Assembly: GCA_018697195.1 (NCBI GenBank)
Contig: CM031858.1
Location: forward strand, 109,120,944 to 109,184,943
Direction: 5' to 3'
Length of the DNA stretch: 64,000 bases
Source of the DNA: Certhia americana
Lineage: Eukaryota > Chordata > Aves > Passeriformes > Certhiidae
Positions 1 to 11,721 of the stretch are shown in pieces; within the stretch, counting starts at the first letter, position 1; every line of letters begins with the position of its first letter. A program made the translations under genes and the position numbers. The notes beneath the pieces are model-generated. The model did no database searches. It saw only the letters and a list, made by a program, of their open reading frames with translations, and was not told where the DNA came from.

Positions 1-3000
1 ACTAATTACATGTTTTCTCTTTTCCATGCCAGCATTAATTGTGTAAGCAGAGAGATTTCATAACGATGCTTCATATTGTAAGGAAAAGATCAATTCCAAG
101 AAATGTAGATGTATTGTTTGAAAATTAAAGCAATACAGTGATTTCAAATATAGCACATAGTAGATGTAAAAATGCATCATCATGTGCCAAACATGTCACA
201 TATTTGACTCCAGATATTTCTTTGTCTGACTCTCTGCTTTCCAAACTTATCCGGAGAAGAGAACAGACATAGTACCTCTCATGTCTTTGCCCCACAGAGC
301 TCTTTTCCCATATATCTGTGAATAGTCTACACTCCCTTCATCTCAAAAAGACCATCTCTTTCCTCTGCTTTTTTCTTGTGCAACCAATCCCATGTCATTA
401 ATACTATCCAGTGCCTCTCAAGTTATTTCTGTTAAAATCTGTGTGTGATAGGAAAGCGTTTGGAAAAGGATGGTCAGCTGTTGATGAGCTAAACACCAGC
501 ATTACAGCTTCTTGTCCTTGATGCTGTGGAGCATTAAAAAGGGATCAGAGGAACCAGCTGCTGTGAGAAATGTTTATTGTTGCCCTTCATTTCCAATGAG
601 AACAGCAACACTCTTCTTGTTCTCCCACTCAGCCCAGTCTCTGGGACAGGAAACATGGGGTCACTGCTTGGATCCTATGAAATCCATAAAGAAATGGCAG
701 TTGTTAAAATAAAATTACTTTAAAAACATTGTTTTACTGCTACAATGGGATATTATTATATGTTTTTATATTCTGTACCAAATTAAATTGTGAGTGACTT
801 TTAACATAACTAGATATAATCTGTCTTTCCACTAAACTTGAGCCCTTCTTTATATTGGCTCTGTCAATTTAGCATATTTCACTTATTTCCTGAACTCAGA
901 CATATAATTTTTCCGGTATATTCAGTCCAATTTAAATGTATTGTGAGTGATACACAGAAAATGCACTTATCTATTAATAAATTAAGTTAAAGAAATTCTT
1001 TGTCCACCCTACTAGATTTCTTGGCAACCTTTGCTGTTTGTTTCAGACAAATGATTTTCTACTAGACCTTGCTTTTGCTTCTGATATTTTAGCAAGCATT
1101 TTCCTTTCAAAACTCATGATCAGTGACCCAGAAGTTCAGATACACAATAACCAAGTTGGGGGTGGGCTTACTTTACACAGATTTCCTGGCTTTACTCTTT
1201 AACTAAAAAGCTGAATCATCTTCAAAGATGTACTTAAAAACATTTCAGTAGGGTACTCTTGAAAATTTTCACCTGTTTGTCTCTTACCCCCTTTACAGAA
1301 AAGGGGTTTGCAGATATTCTGAGTAACTCCTAGATAATTCTAGAAGGATTCTGGGGTCTCCATACTCTAAATAACATTAATTTGAAGGGAATATCACCTT
1401 AAGCAATAACAAAGTCAAAAAGGTTATTCATTCTCATAAAAGATATGAGGAAAACATTTGACTATTTCTGCATAGAACTGCTATGTTTGGTTGGGTTTTG
1501 TTTTTTTTTTAATGTAAACTTTGCCTTGTGACTGAAGTTCAACACCTGAGCATAATTCAGGCCAGACTAGGCAACATTTTACTGCATCAGCAACATGAGT
1601 CATAGGACAGTCAATCATAATTTAAAGTCTATGTTCCCAGTGTTTGAAGAACGATATCAACCCCTGTAATATCAGTGACGTTTACGTTGAGCTGTCAACA
1701 GAAATGGAAAGAGCCATGTTGCAATGAATGAAAGTTACTTGCAATTTCTATAAAATATTCCCACATTCACAAATGTCACAGTGACATAGGCTCACATTTT
1801 GTGGGAAATAGAAAACCATAAAACTGTTAGAAAGCTGTGGGAAATCAAATCTCAGAAAAGTAAGAAAATTAAAAGTGAGCAAGGTCAAGAAAATAATAGT
1901 GTGATATCAAAGCCTAGAAAATATGCTAAGAAAGATAGTAGAAATATCTATGCTTAATAACAAATTATTATCCATTGTCTGAAACCATTACAAGAAAGCA
2001 TTGTTAGAATAAAGCATACATGAGCTTTTTGCAATTGGCTAAATAACTGCCTGTAAAGCTTGGGCAATTGCAATTGGCTGAAAAGTCTTTAAAATGCACT
2101 TTAACCAGGAAATCTCCAGTGCCTGCTTTGCAGTGGCTGAAGCTGCGTAACCTTATCAAATGAGTCTGATAATTATAATAGAATAAAAAGTTTCAAGCCA
2201 CGCCAGTCATCCCCATCACCTTCGTGCACACACCTTAAAAAATTCCAACAATTCACTTACCTTTACCCCTTTTTCTTTTCCTAACTGAAATCCAAATGAG
2301 CACAAATTAAGATGAACATGCTGCATAATCAATTTTCTTTAAAGTATAAATTCATAGACATGATCACATCTACTTAAAATATGATAAGAAAGGAGTTCAT
2401 AAGCACAGAATTTTCTTAGGAAGAAATAATAGCTGTTTCTGATGTTGATTTATAGCTGACAGCAGTGAAGAAAAATAAAAATAAAAAAAAAAAAAAGACA
2501 TCTTTGGACAGTATTATTGTGCAATTTAGACCTGACTACAAAATAAAGCCATCATAAAGTTTCTGCATTATTTAGTACCTACACAGTATCTTTCAATGTG
2601 ACCAGGAATTTTCCACCTACAACTAAAACAGTTGATTTTATTTTTATGTTCCTAAAATGAGATGAGGTCAAGAACACTCAAGAATTTTTAGTCTATTAAG
2701 GAATATTAAACTGGAACTGAGCTTTCATTCCTTTTAATGCAATATTTAATATAGTATAAAGAACAAAATTTTAGAGATAAATCAGGGGTATTCAGTTCAT
2801 TCATCTATATAAATAAAACAGCTGAACCAAATTTTTTCATTAACAGATTTTTGTAGCGTTCAACTTCAGATTAACACATAGTTAGACATCAGGTATGATG
2901 CATGACTAGATGCCTCTGTGGCAGGAGCTGAAAAACAAATGTAATACTGCCCCAGCATCAAAAAGATAGCACAAGATGCCCAGGCCTTAGGCATCTGAAT

Positions 3001-4153
3001 CCCATTCCATGAGTAAAAATGAGAGAAAGAGATAAGTTGTTTTCACTTAGATCTCCAGTATAGTTCAAGATGCTCAGGAGCACCCAACCTGGCCTCCTGA
3101 TATGGTGTTGGATTTCAGCCATGAATGAGCTGTTATGGCCAGTGGAGTCTGTGACTGTTGAAGAGCTGCCCAAGTCAAAGACACCGCTATGGGGCCATTT
3201 AGATAACTCTAGAATTCCCCTAGCTTTCTTACAAAGACTTGTCATTTTACTGCACTTAGGCATTCATTGCTATTCGATATGATTTGGGGTACCTGAGGAG
3301 TGTGCCTCAGTGTGGTAGATACTCTGAAATGCCAGCTGGAGATGGATCACAAGTACATCTAATGCATCACGAATGGCAGTGAATGTCTGTGTGTAAATAA
3401 CTTAATCAAGAAGAAAAATTATTGAGCTGTAACTCTCCAAGAAAGCTAATAAGACAATAAAATGATATTGCTCACAATTCTGGGCTCATTATTTCTTTTT
3501 TAGTCACTCTTTCTATCCAACACCGTATGAATATTTGGCTTGGTATCTACCTCATGCTGCTATAAAACAATTTCTTGCTCAAGTTCCTTTGAATAATTAA
3601 ACTTAATCAGTCTTCCTTTGGCAACAATTCCATTCTAAGTATGGAATGATATGCACTAATCTTATGGCCATCTCTTTTTTTTTTTTTTTTTCTGAGTCAT
3701 CGGAATAGCTCTGAGACATTTTGCTTTATCTTTTGCTGAACAGCCTGAGCATAATGCTGTAAGTACACAAAAGAAAATTATAAGCATTGGACAGCAAAGG
3801 AGAACCTGATCTTGCATTAATGAGGCTTCAGTTATTGGTTACCAAATTAACCTTGAGTAGGAGAAATAAGGGCAGGGCCAGAGAGATATCAAACAGCTGA
3901 TTTCATGTTTTTAGTGCAGAGACTCCCCAAAAAGCACAAGATATTTTTATTATATATGGCCTATCCATTTTTTTACAACTTAATGGCCCAGACAGAAATG
4001 CAACAACCTATAAATACATTCAGAACTGTCATGTGAGAATGATGTTTTGCAAAGTGCTGTTATAGGTTCACTTAAGAGGAGGAAATATGGAAAATCCAAA
4101 ATCTGTGTCTAAGTTTTGGATGTTTTAGGGTGCTACTTTGTAGCTGCAATGCT
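1..4153. other. Single-copy AT-rich DNA, no gene seen
   Basis: No open frame here exceeds about 100 codons, none shows a recognisable domain, and I see no transposon. There are homopolymer runs: an A-rich run at about 2471-2497 and a T run at 3675-3691. Three CpGs lie within 35 bp around 1652-1686 in otherwise CpG-poor DNA, which could mark a constrained element but is not evidence by itself. Two copies of the 12-mer TTGCAATTGGCT lie about 45 bp apart near 2030-2080. Confidence 0.6.
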
Positions 4154-4228
4154 GTTATAACTCAAGGTGCTTTGTTCCTGCACTTTAAAGCTACTTTGCT
4201 TTAAAAACAAAGCACCTTGAGTGATAAC
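4154..4228. repeat. Long imperfect hairpin (inverted repeat), 23-bp arms
   Basis: The left arm 4154-4176 and the right arm 4206-4228 are reverse complements with one mismatch in 23. Between them is a second 8-bp stem (TTTAAAGC at 4184-4191 with GCTTTAAA at 4198-4205) closing a 6-nt loop. The one-sided 7-nt bulge is 4177-4183. The whole segment could fold into a 75-nt stem-loop of about the size of a microRNA precursor. The strand of any transcript cannot be told. It could also be a small inverted-repeat element, but no terminal duplication is visible in the flanks. Confidence 0.8.
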
Positions 4229-4605
4229 TAAATTTGCTTTAGTACACCAAAACCAGCTTTGAAATTCAATATCTAATCATAAGCAATTATGTTCATATTT
4301 CTACACTCAAGAAAGTGACTCCCTTTATGAGTTCAGAACCTTGTCATAAAGTCTAAAATTGGAAATGTAAAAAGCAGTATATTTGATAAGCATAAATGAG
4401 TCCAGTCCATCAGCCACGTTAGGAGAATTTGCTTCTTTGACCTCATGTGTCGTTCTATGACATGAATAAACATACATACTCACTATAATTCTCTTTGCAG
4501 AGAAAGGAGGAAAAAGAGAAAGTTTATTGTATGATTTCAATGTATATTCCATTTTAAATGTGACCAAGGATTGGAGGGTGCAGTTGCTACTTCTCTGACC
4601 ACACT

Positions 4606-4884
4606 GAGTTCATCAATTTTTACTTTTTCTAGAAAGGAATGTAAAACAATCATTGTTTACATGAAAGTGCGTGAGAACTCTACTACAAAAATGCAAACAT
4701 CAGAAGGGTAAGAAAAACATTCAAAAATCAGGGTGACATCATCAAATTAAGAGTTCATCAATTTTCTCTTTTTCTAGAAAGGAATGTAAAAAAATAATTG
4801 TTTACATGAAAGTGCGTGAGAACTCTAATACAAAAATGTAAACATCAGAAGGCTAAGAAAAACATTCAAAAATCAAGGAGACAC
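4606..4884. repeat. Tandem duplication, 145-bp unit, two copies
   Basis: Copy 1 begins at 4606 (GAGTTCATCAATTTT) and copy 2 begins exactly 145 bp later at 4751. The match runs for about 134 bp, to 4883. Counting by eye I find about nine substitutions, so roughly 93% identity, with no indels. The unit is AT-rich, has no coding potential I can see and does not resemble CR1 or the LTRs in this window. This is a local segmental duplication that has had time to diverge. Confidence 0.9.
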
Positions 4885-5186
4885 TCATTCATCTTACAGA
4901 TCTTGGCTTTCACAGAAGCTGAATCCAGGAATTAAAAAAAAAAAAAAAAGTAAGAAAGATAACACCAGTATTCTAAAAATACCTGAAGTTCCCGTCTTTC
5001 TCTTGTAGGAAGATGTTATCAAGCTACTACCAAATCCATGTCTCTGTCTTTGCAAAATACTGTTGATCAGCTGGAAGAATACAAACTGAATAGAGGTAAA
5101 TAACCATTTAGAGAATCCCAGAATTCTCAAAATGAAAAGTCAGTTGACATGCTGAAAATTCAGATATGGCTTCATACTTATAAGCA

Positions 5187-5340
5187 GGGAAGAACTGGTC
5201 AGGAATGTGAAAGCTGATGTCACCCTTGATTAATGGGATGTTGAAGTTCAGAAAAATGACAGCTGGGAGCAAAAAGCAGGATAATAACTGGATTTCAGGA
5301 GGACAGACTGCTCAAGGATCTGCCTGGAAGAATCCCACAG
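5187..5340 (+). mobile_element. CR1 fragment, internal ORF2 segment (+ block of a composite)
   Basis: The sequence follows the CR1 ORF2 region between the endonuclease and reverse-transcriptase domains. The matching text runs from the AACTGGTCAGGAATGTGAA segment to GGATTTCAGGAGG and ends at GGATCTGCCTGGAAGAATCCC. It is full of stops and cannot code. It stops where the inverted CR1 block begins (about 5350). It may be the upstream part of the same plus-strand element that resumes at 6248, with the intervening part of that element missing. Confidence 0.7.
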
Positions 5341-5349
5341 AAAACACAC

Positions 5350-6222
5350 CTGCAGAGAATAGTAGAATGAGAGTGGCCTCTAAAACCACCTAGTTCCAAC
5401 TCTCCTGCCATTAGCAGGGACACTTCCAATGGTAAGTAATCCACAATTTCTCTGGGTTGCTGGATACTGAAGACTTCCCCAAACAAGGTGCAGGACCTTG
5501 TTCTGTTTGGCCATATTGAATGAAGTTCACATGGACTTCCTCAGGCCTGTCAAAGTCCCTCTGGATGACATCTCTTCCCTCAAGTAAATCAAACGATTTC
5601 CTGCAGACTTGCTGAGGTCCCACTCAATCACAATATGTCACTAATTAAGATAATGAACACAATTTGTGCCCCTACAGATTCTTTAAGAGCCACCATGAGT
5701 TACTGGTTTCCATTTAGACATTGTGTGATTGTCTGCAACATTTTGGATGTGGAAATTCAGCCAATTCCTTATCCATCTAATAGTGCATCCCCCAAACCAA
5801 TACCTCATCAATTTAGTATCAAAGTCTGTATAAAAGGCCTTACAGGAGTTCAGGCAGAAGACATCCATAGCTCTTGCCTTCTCTACTGGTGGAGTCACTC
5901 CACTGTAGAAGGCAAATAGATGTGTCAGGTGGATCTGCCCCTAGTGAAGCCATGTTGTCTGTCTCTAAAAATTGCCCTGTCTTCCAGATGTTTTGACATA
6001 TCTTTCACGAGGATCTGTTCCATGATCTTAGCAAGCATGGAGGAGAGGCTGATGGGTGGATAATTTCCAGGGCTTTCTTTATTAACATTTTCTCTGGTAA
6101 CTGGGGACTTTGCCTGACAAGCATGACTTTTCAAATATGATTAAGAGTTGCTTAGCAACTGCATGTGATAATTTTCTCAAGTCTCTGGATGGCATCTTAC
6201 ATATCAGGTCCCACAGTAAGGT
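5350..6222 (-). mobile_element. CR1 retrotransposon fragment, reverse transcriptase remnant (-)
   Basis: On the minus strand, degenerate open segments read as CR1 reverse transcriptase. One, at about 6134-5925, contains NYPPISLSSMLAKIMEQIL and a QHGFTRG motif. The next, at about 5898-5683, contains a degraded KAFYTD segment where CR1 has KAFDTV, followed by IRWIRNWL and KPVTHG. A third, at 5623-5411, has EGRDVIQRDFDRPEE. About 5350-5470 resembles the CR1 3' untranslated end, and the C-terminal part of ORF2 between it and the RT is missing, so there is an internal deletion near 5475. Frameshifts and stops make it inactive. It sits between two plus-strand CR1 blocks. Confidence 0.85.
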
Positions 6223-6247
6223 TTCATGAATGAGATTAGGTTCACTT

Positions 6248-6713
6248 GCAAGAAAGACATTGACATGCTGGAATGCGTCCAGAGAAGGGCAGTGAACCTG
6301 GTGGAAGATCTAGAGCACAAGTTTTATGAGGAGTGGCTGAGGGAGCTGGAGATCTTTAGCCTGTGGAAAAAGAGGCTTAGGGAAGATCGTATTACTCTCT
6401 AAACCTACCTGAGGGGTTAGCCAGGCAGGAGTCGGTCTTTTCTCCTAAATAATAAATGATAAGATGAGGAATTTGCCTCCAGTTGCAACACGAGCGTTAG
6501 ATTGCTTCACTACCGGGTGGTTGGATATTGGAATACTTCAAATATTCCATGCCCAGAGAAGTGGTGGAGTCACCATTCCAAAAAGTACATAAAAGATGTG
6601 GAGGTGTGGTGTCTAGGGACATGGTTTAGTGGTGGAGTTGGCAGTGTTGAGTTAGTCACTGGACTTGATGACCTTACAGATTTTTTTCCAGTCAAAAGGA
6701 TTCTATGATTAGA
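6248..6713 (+). mobile_element. CR1 3' end, ORF2 C-terminus and tail (+)
   Basis: The block starts in the ORF2 C-terminal region (AAGAAAGACATTGACATGCTGG, a degraded form of KKDIEVLERVQ), runs through the [14 protein letters not shown] segment, and ends with the CR1 tail TTCTATGATTAGATGATT at about 6700-6718. The frame is broken by several stops. Its 5' edge lies about 25 bp from the 5' edge of the minus-strand block, so the two abut by their upstream ends. Confidence 0.88.
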
Positions 6714-6719
6714 TGATTG

Positions 6720-7539
6720 TTTGGTAAAAGGCTTTAAATCATTTTTCTTGCCCTAAACTTTGTTCCTAGGCTTAATTTATTTTTAGCTCCTTTGAAACAA
6801 GTTTTTTTTTCTATAGCAATTTATTTATAGCACAACCTAACAGTAAGTTTCCTTGGAATAGAATAAAATCAAGAAATTTGGAAAAGTATAGATTCAATAT
6901 AAATATTAACATGATTAAATCATTAGTGGGAAAAGGGGTAGAATAAATTATGACAGACTATATTGAGATTGTTTAACCCTAGTGAAATATAGACTGTCAA
7001 ATGGGAGTCATGTCCATAGGTGTAGAATACATTTTGGCTTTCAATTTCTAATTAGCCCATTTGGACTACAGGAACAGCAAAATTTATATTTTTTATTTTC
7101 TGAGCTAAATATAGCTTGATGATTTTTCAAGAATACTGTATATAGCTACTGATGTACAAATTAAGCTATGCAATTAGACATCTGTTCTGGTATAATAGAA
7201 ACATCATAAAATATAAATATACCTGGCATGTTTTTAAACAGGAATGGAAGAGTTCCTGTCCACTCAGGACATCCTTTCATTCCCAGAAAGGATGAACTGT
7301 AATTGAAGAAGAATACAAAAAAATGATATCTAAATTAACTCTTAGTTTTGCTTTCACAAAATGGTTACCCTCCAGTAGGGACATAGAATGATTGAAAAGT
7401 AAGAAATTATTTTCCATTTACCCATCAAGGTATCATCATAGTGGTGGAAAATATTCTGAGATAAAAATAATATATTAAGAATTGTTTACAGAGAAGAAAC
7501 TTTTACCAGCACAAGAAATTTCACCTCAGAACCTCTCCA
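6720..7539. other. Single-copy AT-rich DNA, nothing seen
   Basis: I see only AT-rich unique sequence here, with no open frame worth reporting and no recognisable repeat. Confidence 0.55.
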
Positions 7540-7727
7540 TTGAGGCTGGCAGAGCACTGGAACAGGGAGGCTGTGGGAGCTCCATCTCCACAGACATGCA
7601 AAACTCACCTGGAAGCATTCCTGTGTCACCTGCTCTAGGTGACCTTGCATTGGCAGGGGGATTGGACCAGATGATGTCCAGAGGTCCTTTCCAACCCTAG
7701 CAATTCTGAGAGTCTGTGATTCTGTAA
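7540..7727 (+). mobile_element. CR1 3' end fragment (+)
   Basis: The segment carries the conserved CR1 3' text: GCAGAGCACTGGAACAGG, then GGGGGATTGGACCAGATGAT, then AGGTCCTTTCCAACC, and ends with degenerate octamers TGTGATTCTGTAA. It holds only the last codons of ORF2 plus the 3' UTR and is strongly 5' truncated, the usual form of CR1 copies in birds. Similarity may reach a little further upstream (from about 7490) but is weak there. Confidence 0.85.
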
Positions 7728-8481
7728 TACTATATGTTCCCTTGCACCTTTACATTTTCAAATATTTCAGCCCAAAATGACCATGGCAATGGAAAAGAAT
7801 GCTTAACTATGATTTCATAATTAATTGAAAGATCAATGACTGTTCCACACAGCTGGGTATTAAGCTGTCCTAGAATCTAATTCCAGCCTTCTGATACACA
7901 TTTTGGAGCTTTTTTTTTTTTTTTTCCAAATGTCAAATAAAACTGACCGAGTAAGTTTACAGAATACCTAATGAGAAAACACTACATCAGTCTTAACATA
8001 GAGCACAAGCAAACAGTTTTATTCCTGTTTGTGCAGCTTAACCTTCTGCAAAAGTAATTAGGTCTATAATTAAAAAGCTATTTGGAATGATTAAAACCCT
8101 GTTATCTAGTGGCATTAAAAGACAAATGCAAATGTCAGAAAGGATGAATTAATTAAAATTACTATTTAAAAGGAAAAAAGTATATTAGTGTAAGAACTAG
8201 AGGATGTTATTTACTGAAATGCTACAATATGAGGTGAAGTTGCAGAGGATAAATAGAAGGTTGAAACAATTTTATCTGGCATTTTGTAATGTGTTCTGCT
8301 GCCATTTATGAATGTATATTGTTATGCACATGCATAGCCGTACACCTCAGTCATTATCTATAGTTTAGGAACTATGGGGCTGCTCAGAGAAATCCTATGG
8401 TTTGTCCCTGCTTTCCCCAAGTCCATGTTGAAGTGCAAAGGGAGAATCTTCCAGGGAAAGTGCAGACATGCTGTGAGAATG
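7728..8481. other. Single-copy AT-rich DNA
   Basis: No gene or transposon is recognisable. A T run lies at 7910-7925. Confidence 0.55.
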
Positions 8482-9119
8482 TCTTCCTTCCTTTCTTCCT
8501 TCCTTCTACACCTTCCGCACCTTCCACATCTTCCTTCCTTCCTTCCTTCCTTCCTTCCTTCCTTCCTTCCTTCCTTCCTTCCTTCCTTCCTTCCTTCCTT
8601 CCTTCCCTCCGCCCGTTCTGGCTGTGCTTTCTGCCTTTGCGCCCACCCCCCTCCCCTTCCCCCCCCCTCCCCTCCCCCCTCCCCCCTCCCTCCCTCCATC
8701 CCCTCCTCCCTCCCTCCTCCCTCCCTCCCTCCTCCCTCCCTCCCTCCGCCCCCTCCCTCCCTCCCTACCGCCCTCCCTCCTCCTCACTCCATTCCTCCCT
8801 CCCTCCTCCCTTCCCTCCCTCGCCCTCCACCCTCCCTCCCTACCTCCCTCCCTCCCCTCCCTCCATCCCTCCCTCCCTCCCTACCTCCCCCCTCCTCCCT
8901 CCCTCCCTCCCTCCCTCCCTCCATCCTCCCATCCCGCCCTCCCTCCCTCCCTGTCACTTCCTTCCTTCCCTTCCATTCCCTTTCCTCACCTTCCCTTCCG
9001 CCCTTCCCTCCCTCCCTTTCCTTACACTCATTTTCCTTCCCTTCATTTCTGCATCCCTCCCTCCCTCCCTTCTCATCTCTCATTCTTCTCATTCCTCCCT
9101 TCCCTCCTCTGATTCCTCC
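8482..9119. repeat. 640-bp polypyrimidine low-complexity tract
   Basis: Almost every base on the plus strand is C or T. The tract has three parts: a TTCC tetranucleotide array (8531-8604), a C-rich CCTCCC/CCTC zone (about 8640-8955) and a mixed TTCC/CCTC tail to about 9119. The largest interruption is a short mixed-sequence stretch at about 8605-8645. Long open frames cross it on both strands (for example 8374-9264 on plus, rich in Pro, Ser and Leu) only because the repeat lacks stop codons; they are not genes. Such homopurine-homopyrimidine DNA can form triplex or slipped structures. Confidence 0.95.
8531..8604. repeat. (TTCC)n microsatellite, about 18 units
   Basis: This is an uninterrupted tetranucleotide array of about 74 bp inside the pyrimidine tract. 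Its purity suggests it is length-polymorphic. Confidence 0.95.
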
Positions 9120-11721
9120 CATGCAATTAATACATAGGAATAGTGAAGTAGCATCAAGAATTCTCCTTCATAAAGTTGATTTCCCACAGCTACCTATACT
9201 GAATGGATTTAGTGCAATAATTTGCCAAATCCACAAAACAGACACAGTAAGGGAGGCATGTTAGCAGTGTGTGCACTGCGTAACTCAGGTGACTTTTTCA
9301 AAAATCCCTGAAGAGTTAATCTGTATAAAGACATGCCACTGTATGAAATGCCATTGTATGAAATGCTTCTTTCAGAAGCATTTCAGCATGCAAACCCACA
9401 GTAAATGTTCAGCATTAGCCCCTGAGAGGAAGCTGTCTCTGTTCTCTCATAATAGAAAATGAACCTAAGGAGATAAGTTTAATCTTTGATTATTATGAAT
9501 GCCCTTTCTTGTGCCAAGAGGACTTGTGATTTTCTTTACCAGCCCCAATATAGAATTATGACAGCATTTTTCTTCATGAAGAGTCTTTTTTTCAGAGCAT
9601 GAAGTTTTCTTCTTTTTATCTTATCCAATTTATTACAACATAAGAGCATAATAGCGACAACACTGTTTTACCCTCCCATCAATGACAAACCACAAAGCCA
9701 AAACATGTGTGACAATTAATACTGAGAAACCTCATATTTTAATGTAGTGAGTTTGGTCTCAAATGTTTGTATGTTTCAACAATTGCTCTAATTTGCTTCT
9801 GGATTCATCATTATCACCTAGAAACTTAAGATTATGCTAAGTAAGGGGCTAAGATGTCTTTTTTTCAATCTGTTTTTAAAGGCAGTGATGCAGATTGAAA
9901 GGTAAATTCTTTTCCCACTGCATAGCTAAAGCACTATGGCCAGCAAAGATTAATTTTCAGTGCACACTTCCACATGTTAACACAAAAATCATGCAAATTT
10001 CTATTACTCACTCAAAGACAGCAGCCTCTATTAATTTATATATCTTAATTTGACAAATCTCTGTTATAAGGCTTGTGTCTTTTCAACTTCATTATAATGA
10101 CTTCAAGAGAAACTAAAATTGCTCCGATACCAAAAAAATACTTGTGAAATACAACTGATAAATTAGCTATAGCACAGAATATCTGTGTCTTCAAGAAACA
10201 TTGTATCAATGACTCATTATTTCTTAAAAAAATAGGATTCTTTAAAAAAGGAGTTCTAAGTTTCAAATAATTTGACTAAAATTACAAATTTCAGACTTAA
10301 AAAGATAATTATCTTTTTACTCAAAATTTCAGGATGTTTCCTCTTCACTTTAAAGGGCACCGGAAATCTCAGCCAAAATCATTTATATAAAAGATATTTT
10401 CAATTACCCATATTTCCAAAACAAATGTTTTGTTATTGATTAAAATGTATGATCTCTGAAAAACAAGGAAAAAGAGAATTGTTGGAGGATTTGGGGTTTT
10501 TTTTAATGTGTTTAAGGTAGCTACTGTTAAAGTAGAAGGAAAATGCATCACTAACTCACAAATTTCTAATCCTGCTGTTCTGATATTGGTTTTTGAATGT
10601 GTCATCATTTACTCCTTGTTTATTTTGTCAGTTTACACTGTAAGGCCTTTGGGACTGAGGCTGGAACTATAAAGTACAATATACTTTCACATTTCATTCT
10701 GACTCAAGTTAGGGCATTTAAATAATACTGTAACATAAGCTGAACCATTTTAATGTAATAATGTAATAATGCAATAATGTAATTGGTTAACTAATTTCAG
10801 ATCTCTCAGCAAACAAGATCACTGAAAGTGTGTTTTTTCATTTTTCTTCACTGATATCAAATAATTTGATTAAATTATTTGCATGTTAAATGTATTACAG
10901 TTTATGTATACCAAAGCCTTTTTTTTTCTGCAATTCTTTGTACAGAGCACAGCAGGGAACACAATGTCATTAAATTTTAACCCCAGTGTGAGTTACTGCT
11001 TTATCTGAACATAAGAAAGGTTATGCTCTAGGCATAATCCTCTGCAGTGAGGTCTTGATTCATAAACTCACTGCACAGTTCACAGTAAACAGAGAAAACA
11101 TCAGAGCTGGTTAGCTTAGTCTTCATGTGGGAGTAAAAGGTTAGACAGAAAGCACTTGTAAATCTCAAGGTACTTGTGCTTTTGCTCCTTCATCGTGAAA
11201 AAACAAGGTTAGAAGAGACAACAGGGAGTGATTGAAATGTGGATGGAAAATCTTTGAAAGTCATTCTCCGCATGTGAAGATGCTAGAGAAAATTTCTTTT
11301 GTTTGGCCTTATTACTTTGTGTAGAAAGGAGTAGTTCTGTGGGGTTTTTCCCCTAATCCTGCTTGAGATCATCACCTCTGTTCTCTCATTTTAGGCAAGC
11401 AGTTGTTCTTACTGTACATTGTGTACAATCAAATCACATTTGAGCTTATGGCCTTTTTATGTGGGAAGGGAATGAAATAAAGAAATAAACCAAGAACCAA
11501 GGGCCTGTTTTGACAAAGTGTGTTTTGTCTGTGTAAGAATTTTTTTTTTTTTTAATTTTCCTTCACAATACAGGTGTTGAATAATCTAATATGAACTATT
11601 CTATATGTTTTTTCATATTACCAGCCTTATAGACTTCCAAACAGCAGAGTTTTGACAGAATATCAAATTGTATTTGTTTATCATTTTTTAACACAATAGA
11701 CATAATATACCCTCCTTTGGA
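9120..11721. other. Single-copy AT-rich DNA
   Basis: No gene is recognisable in 2.6 kb. A palindrome at 9359-9385 is listed separately. There is a short interrupted TAATG-type repeat near 10750-10780. T runs lie at about 10919-10928 and 11541-11553. Nothing else stands out. Confidence 0.55.
9359..9385. repeat. Palindrome, 12-bp arms with 3-nt spacer
   Basis: TGAAATGCTTCT (9359-9370) and AGAAGCATTTCA (9374-9385) are perfect reverse complements separated by TTC. It overlaps a short direct repeat, in which the 12-mer TGTATGAAATGC occurs twice 15 bp apart just upstream. Confidence 0.9.

Noticed and set aside
8374..9264. Plus-strand open frame of 296 codons rich in Pro, Ser and Leu, with overlapping open frames in other frames and on the minus strand
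   Set aside because: It is a translation of the pyrimidine repeat, which lacks stop codons in any frame. The sequence changes with repeat phase and shows no domain.
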